64,000 nt of DNA. It comes from Sandaracinaceae bacterium. Its GTDB lineage: Bacteria > Myxococcota_A > Polyangia > Polyangiales > Houyiibacteriaceae. How positions within the stretch are numbered: position 1 is the stretch's first letter; each line of letters opens with the position of its first letter. The position numbers and the translations under genes were made by a program. Below, piece by piece: positions 63,249-64,000 of the stretch. Under the pieces are notes generated by a model. The model saw only the letters and a program-made list of their open reading frames with translations, had not been told where the DNA came from and made no database searches. Location of the stretch: positions 682,001 through 746,000 of the forward strand of contig JACKEI010000002.1 in the NCBI GenBank assembly GCA_020633075.1. Direction: 5' to 3'.

Positions 63249-63682
63249 GACGCGTCTCCGGTGACGTCGCGCGCGACGTCGGGTCCAAGCACGTGCTGCG
63301 GCAGCACGAAGCAGGTGAAGGTGCCCTCGAACACGGGCTCGTCCGCGCGCGTGCACGTGACCTTGACCGTGTGCTTCTTGCCGGCCACGGCCTCGCGGGT
63401 GGCGCTGGCCACCACCACGTCGCCCACCACCACGGGCTTCAGGAAGCGCGCCTCGGACGAGCCCAGCACCACGTGCGGGTCGTTGATGGCCAGCATGGCC
63501 GCGTAGTCCGCCAGGCCAAAGACGAAGCCCCCGTGCACCAGGCCGCGCGCGTCCGCGGCCATGCGCGCGTGCGTGGTGAGCGAGACCCGCGCGTGACCGT
63601 CACGGAGCGAGACCGGCGTCCCGACCCACTCGGCGTCGATGGCGAGGTGTGTGTTCGAGGTCAGCTCCGCCGTGTCCAGCAT
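63245..63682 (-). CDS. PaaI-type HotDog thioesterase
   Basis: This 145-residue protein contains HARMAADARGLVHGGFVFGLADYAAMLAIN, the HGG motif of the acyl-CoA thioesterase 4HBT/PaaI group. Strands EARFLKPVVVGDVVVASA and HTVKVTCTRADEPVFEGTFTCFVLP follow. It probably hydrolyses an acyl-CoA thioester. Its stop overlaps the ThDP enzyme start (ATGA), so the two are coupled. Confidence 0.88.
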   Translation of the reverse strand: MLDTAELTSNTHLAIDAEWVGTPVSLRDGHARVSLTTHARMAADARGLVHGGFVFGLADYAAMLAINDPHVVLGSSEARFLKPVVVGDVVVASATREAVAGKKHTVKVTCTRADEPVFEGTFTCFVLPQHVLGPDVARDVTGDAS

Positions 63683-63727
63683 GCGCGGGATCCTGCCCGA
63701 TGTGCGCTGCGGATGCGAGCCGCGTGC

Positions 63728-64000
63728 TCAGCCGGGCGGCAGCGCTTCGCCCACCACGTTGATGGTGCCGCGCGCGCACAGCTCGGGCTCGGCTGCACCG
63801 GGCGCCTCACGGAAGAGCTCGCAGTCGAACTGCGCCAGCGCTCCGGCGCCCCAGCTCTCCTTGGCCACAACCCGCAGCACGTCCCCCACCCGCAGCGCGG
63901 GCACCAGGAACTCCACGCCGCGCGTGCCCAGCAGCGCGCCCGCCACGGGGTTTGGGTCGCTTCCGGTGGTGCGGTGGCTCATGAGCACGGCCGCGCTCTG
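63728..64000 (-). CDS. HotDog dehydratase-like protein (5' end outside window)
   Basis: This is the C-terminal part of a HotDog-fold protein, open to the right window edge. The visible residues QSAAVLMSHRTTGSDPNP, GALLGTRGVEFLVPALRVGDVLRV and FDCELF fit 3-hydroxyacyl-ACP dehydratase-like (FabZ/ApeP type) proteins, whose central helix ends at the Q-x-AAVL-like segment. The active-site His/Glu would lie upstream. A role in fatty acid or polyene synthesis is likely but not shown. Confidence 0.65.
   Translation of the reverse strand, partial: QSAAVLMSHRTTGSDPNPVAGALLGTRGVEFLVPALRVGDVLRVVAKESWGAGALAQFDCELFREAPGAAEPELCARGTINVVGEALPPG

Overview
The window is GC-rich DNA from a bacterial chromosome, most likely a myxobacterium-type Myxococcota (former Deltaproteobacteria). 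That placement is inference. It rests on strong G/C bias at third codon positions, lipoproteins whose mature N-termini carry Asp-Ala-Gly and Ser-Asp-Gly linkers followed by Cys-rich segments, many TPR and zinc-ribbon proteins, and the gene order topA-trmFO / xerC / hslVU / argBDF. No rRNA gene is present; there are two tRNA genes.

Positions 1-44.6 kb are mostly chromosomal backbone. They hold the 3' part of plsB, an EAL phosphodiesterase, a BtuF-like binding protein, a MaoC-type hydratase, purB and a menB-like crotonase. Lipid/HotDog and membrane proteins follow, then dprA, topA, trmFO, a membrane metallophosphoesterase, xerC, hslVU and argBDF. Next comes a three-gene J-domain / Hsp70 / partner module, then corC-like, dnaX, ybaB and recR, a desaturase-SDR pair, a HemQ-like protein, aroC, two paralogous TPR proteins, a multihaem cytochrome gene broken by five frameshifts, and panD. 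Many starts lie 6-13 bases after an extended -10 of the form TGCTAnnnT with no Shine-Dalgarno sequence, which suggests that leaderless transcription is common. An unusually AT-rich gap at 9.2-9.55 kb holds two perfect DnaA boxes.

Positions 44.6-47.9 kb form a boundary zone. It holds a well-folded class II tRNA of leucine type whose anticodon reads UAC (valine), a strong terminator, an IS91-family transposase, a leftover RCC1-repeat fragment and a lipoprotein gene.

Positions 47.9-61.0 kb look like an accessory or defence island, with lower GC, mixed strands and many short unfamiliar genes. It carries two divergently transcribed paralogous sigma-like proteins and a 794-residue protein with a DUF3800/RNase H-like motif and helical repeats. 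A divergent cytosine-5 methyltransferase / PD-(D/E)XK endonuclease pair comes next, then an array of 11-bp palindromes at 15-bp spacing, an Arg-rich protein, an XRE regulator and a gene interrupted at a C8 tract. The island ends in an excisionase-like gene and a tyrosine integrase that stops just short of the 3' end of tRNA-Gly(GCC), the probable attachment site.

Positions 61-64 kb return to backbone: a small membrane protein, a thiamine-diphosphate enzyme and two HotDog proteins on the minus strand. The best candidates for undescribed biology are the J-domain/Hsp70/partner triad, the sigma-pair plus DUF3800-like protein, the palindrome array and the UAC class II tRNA.
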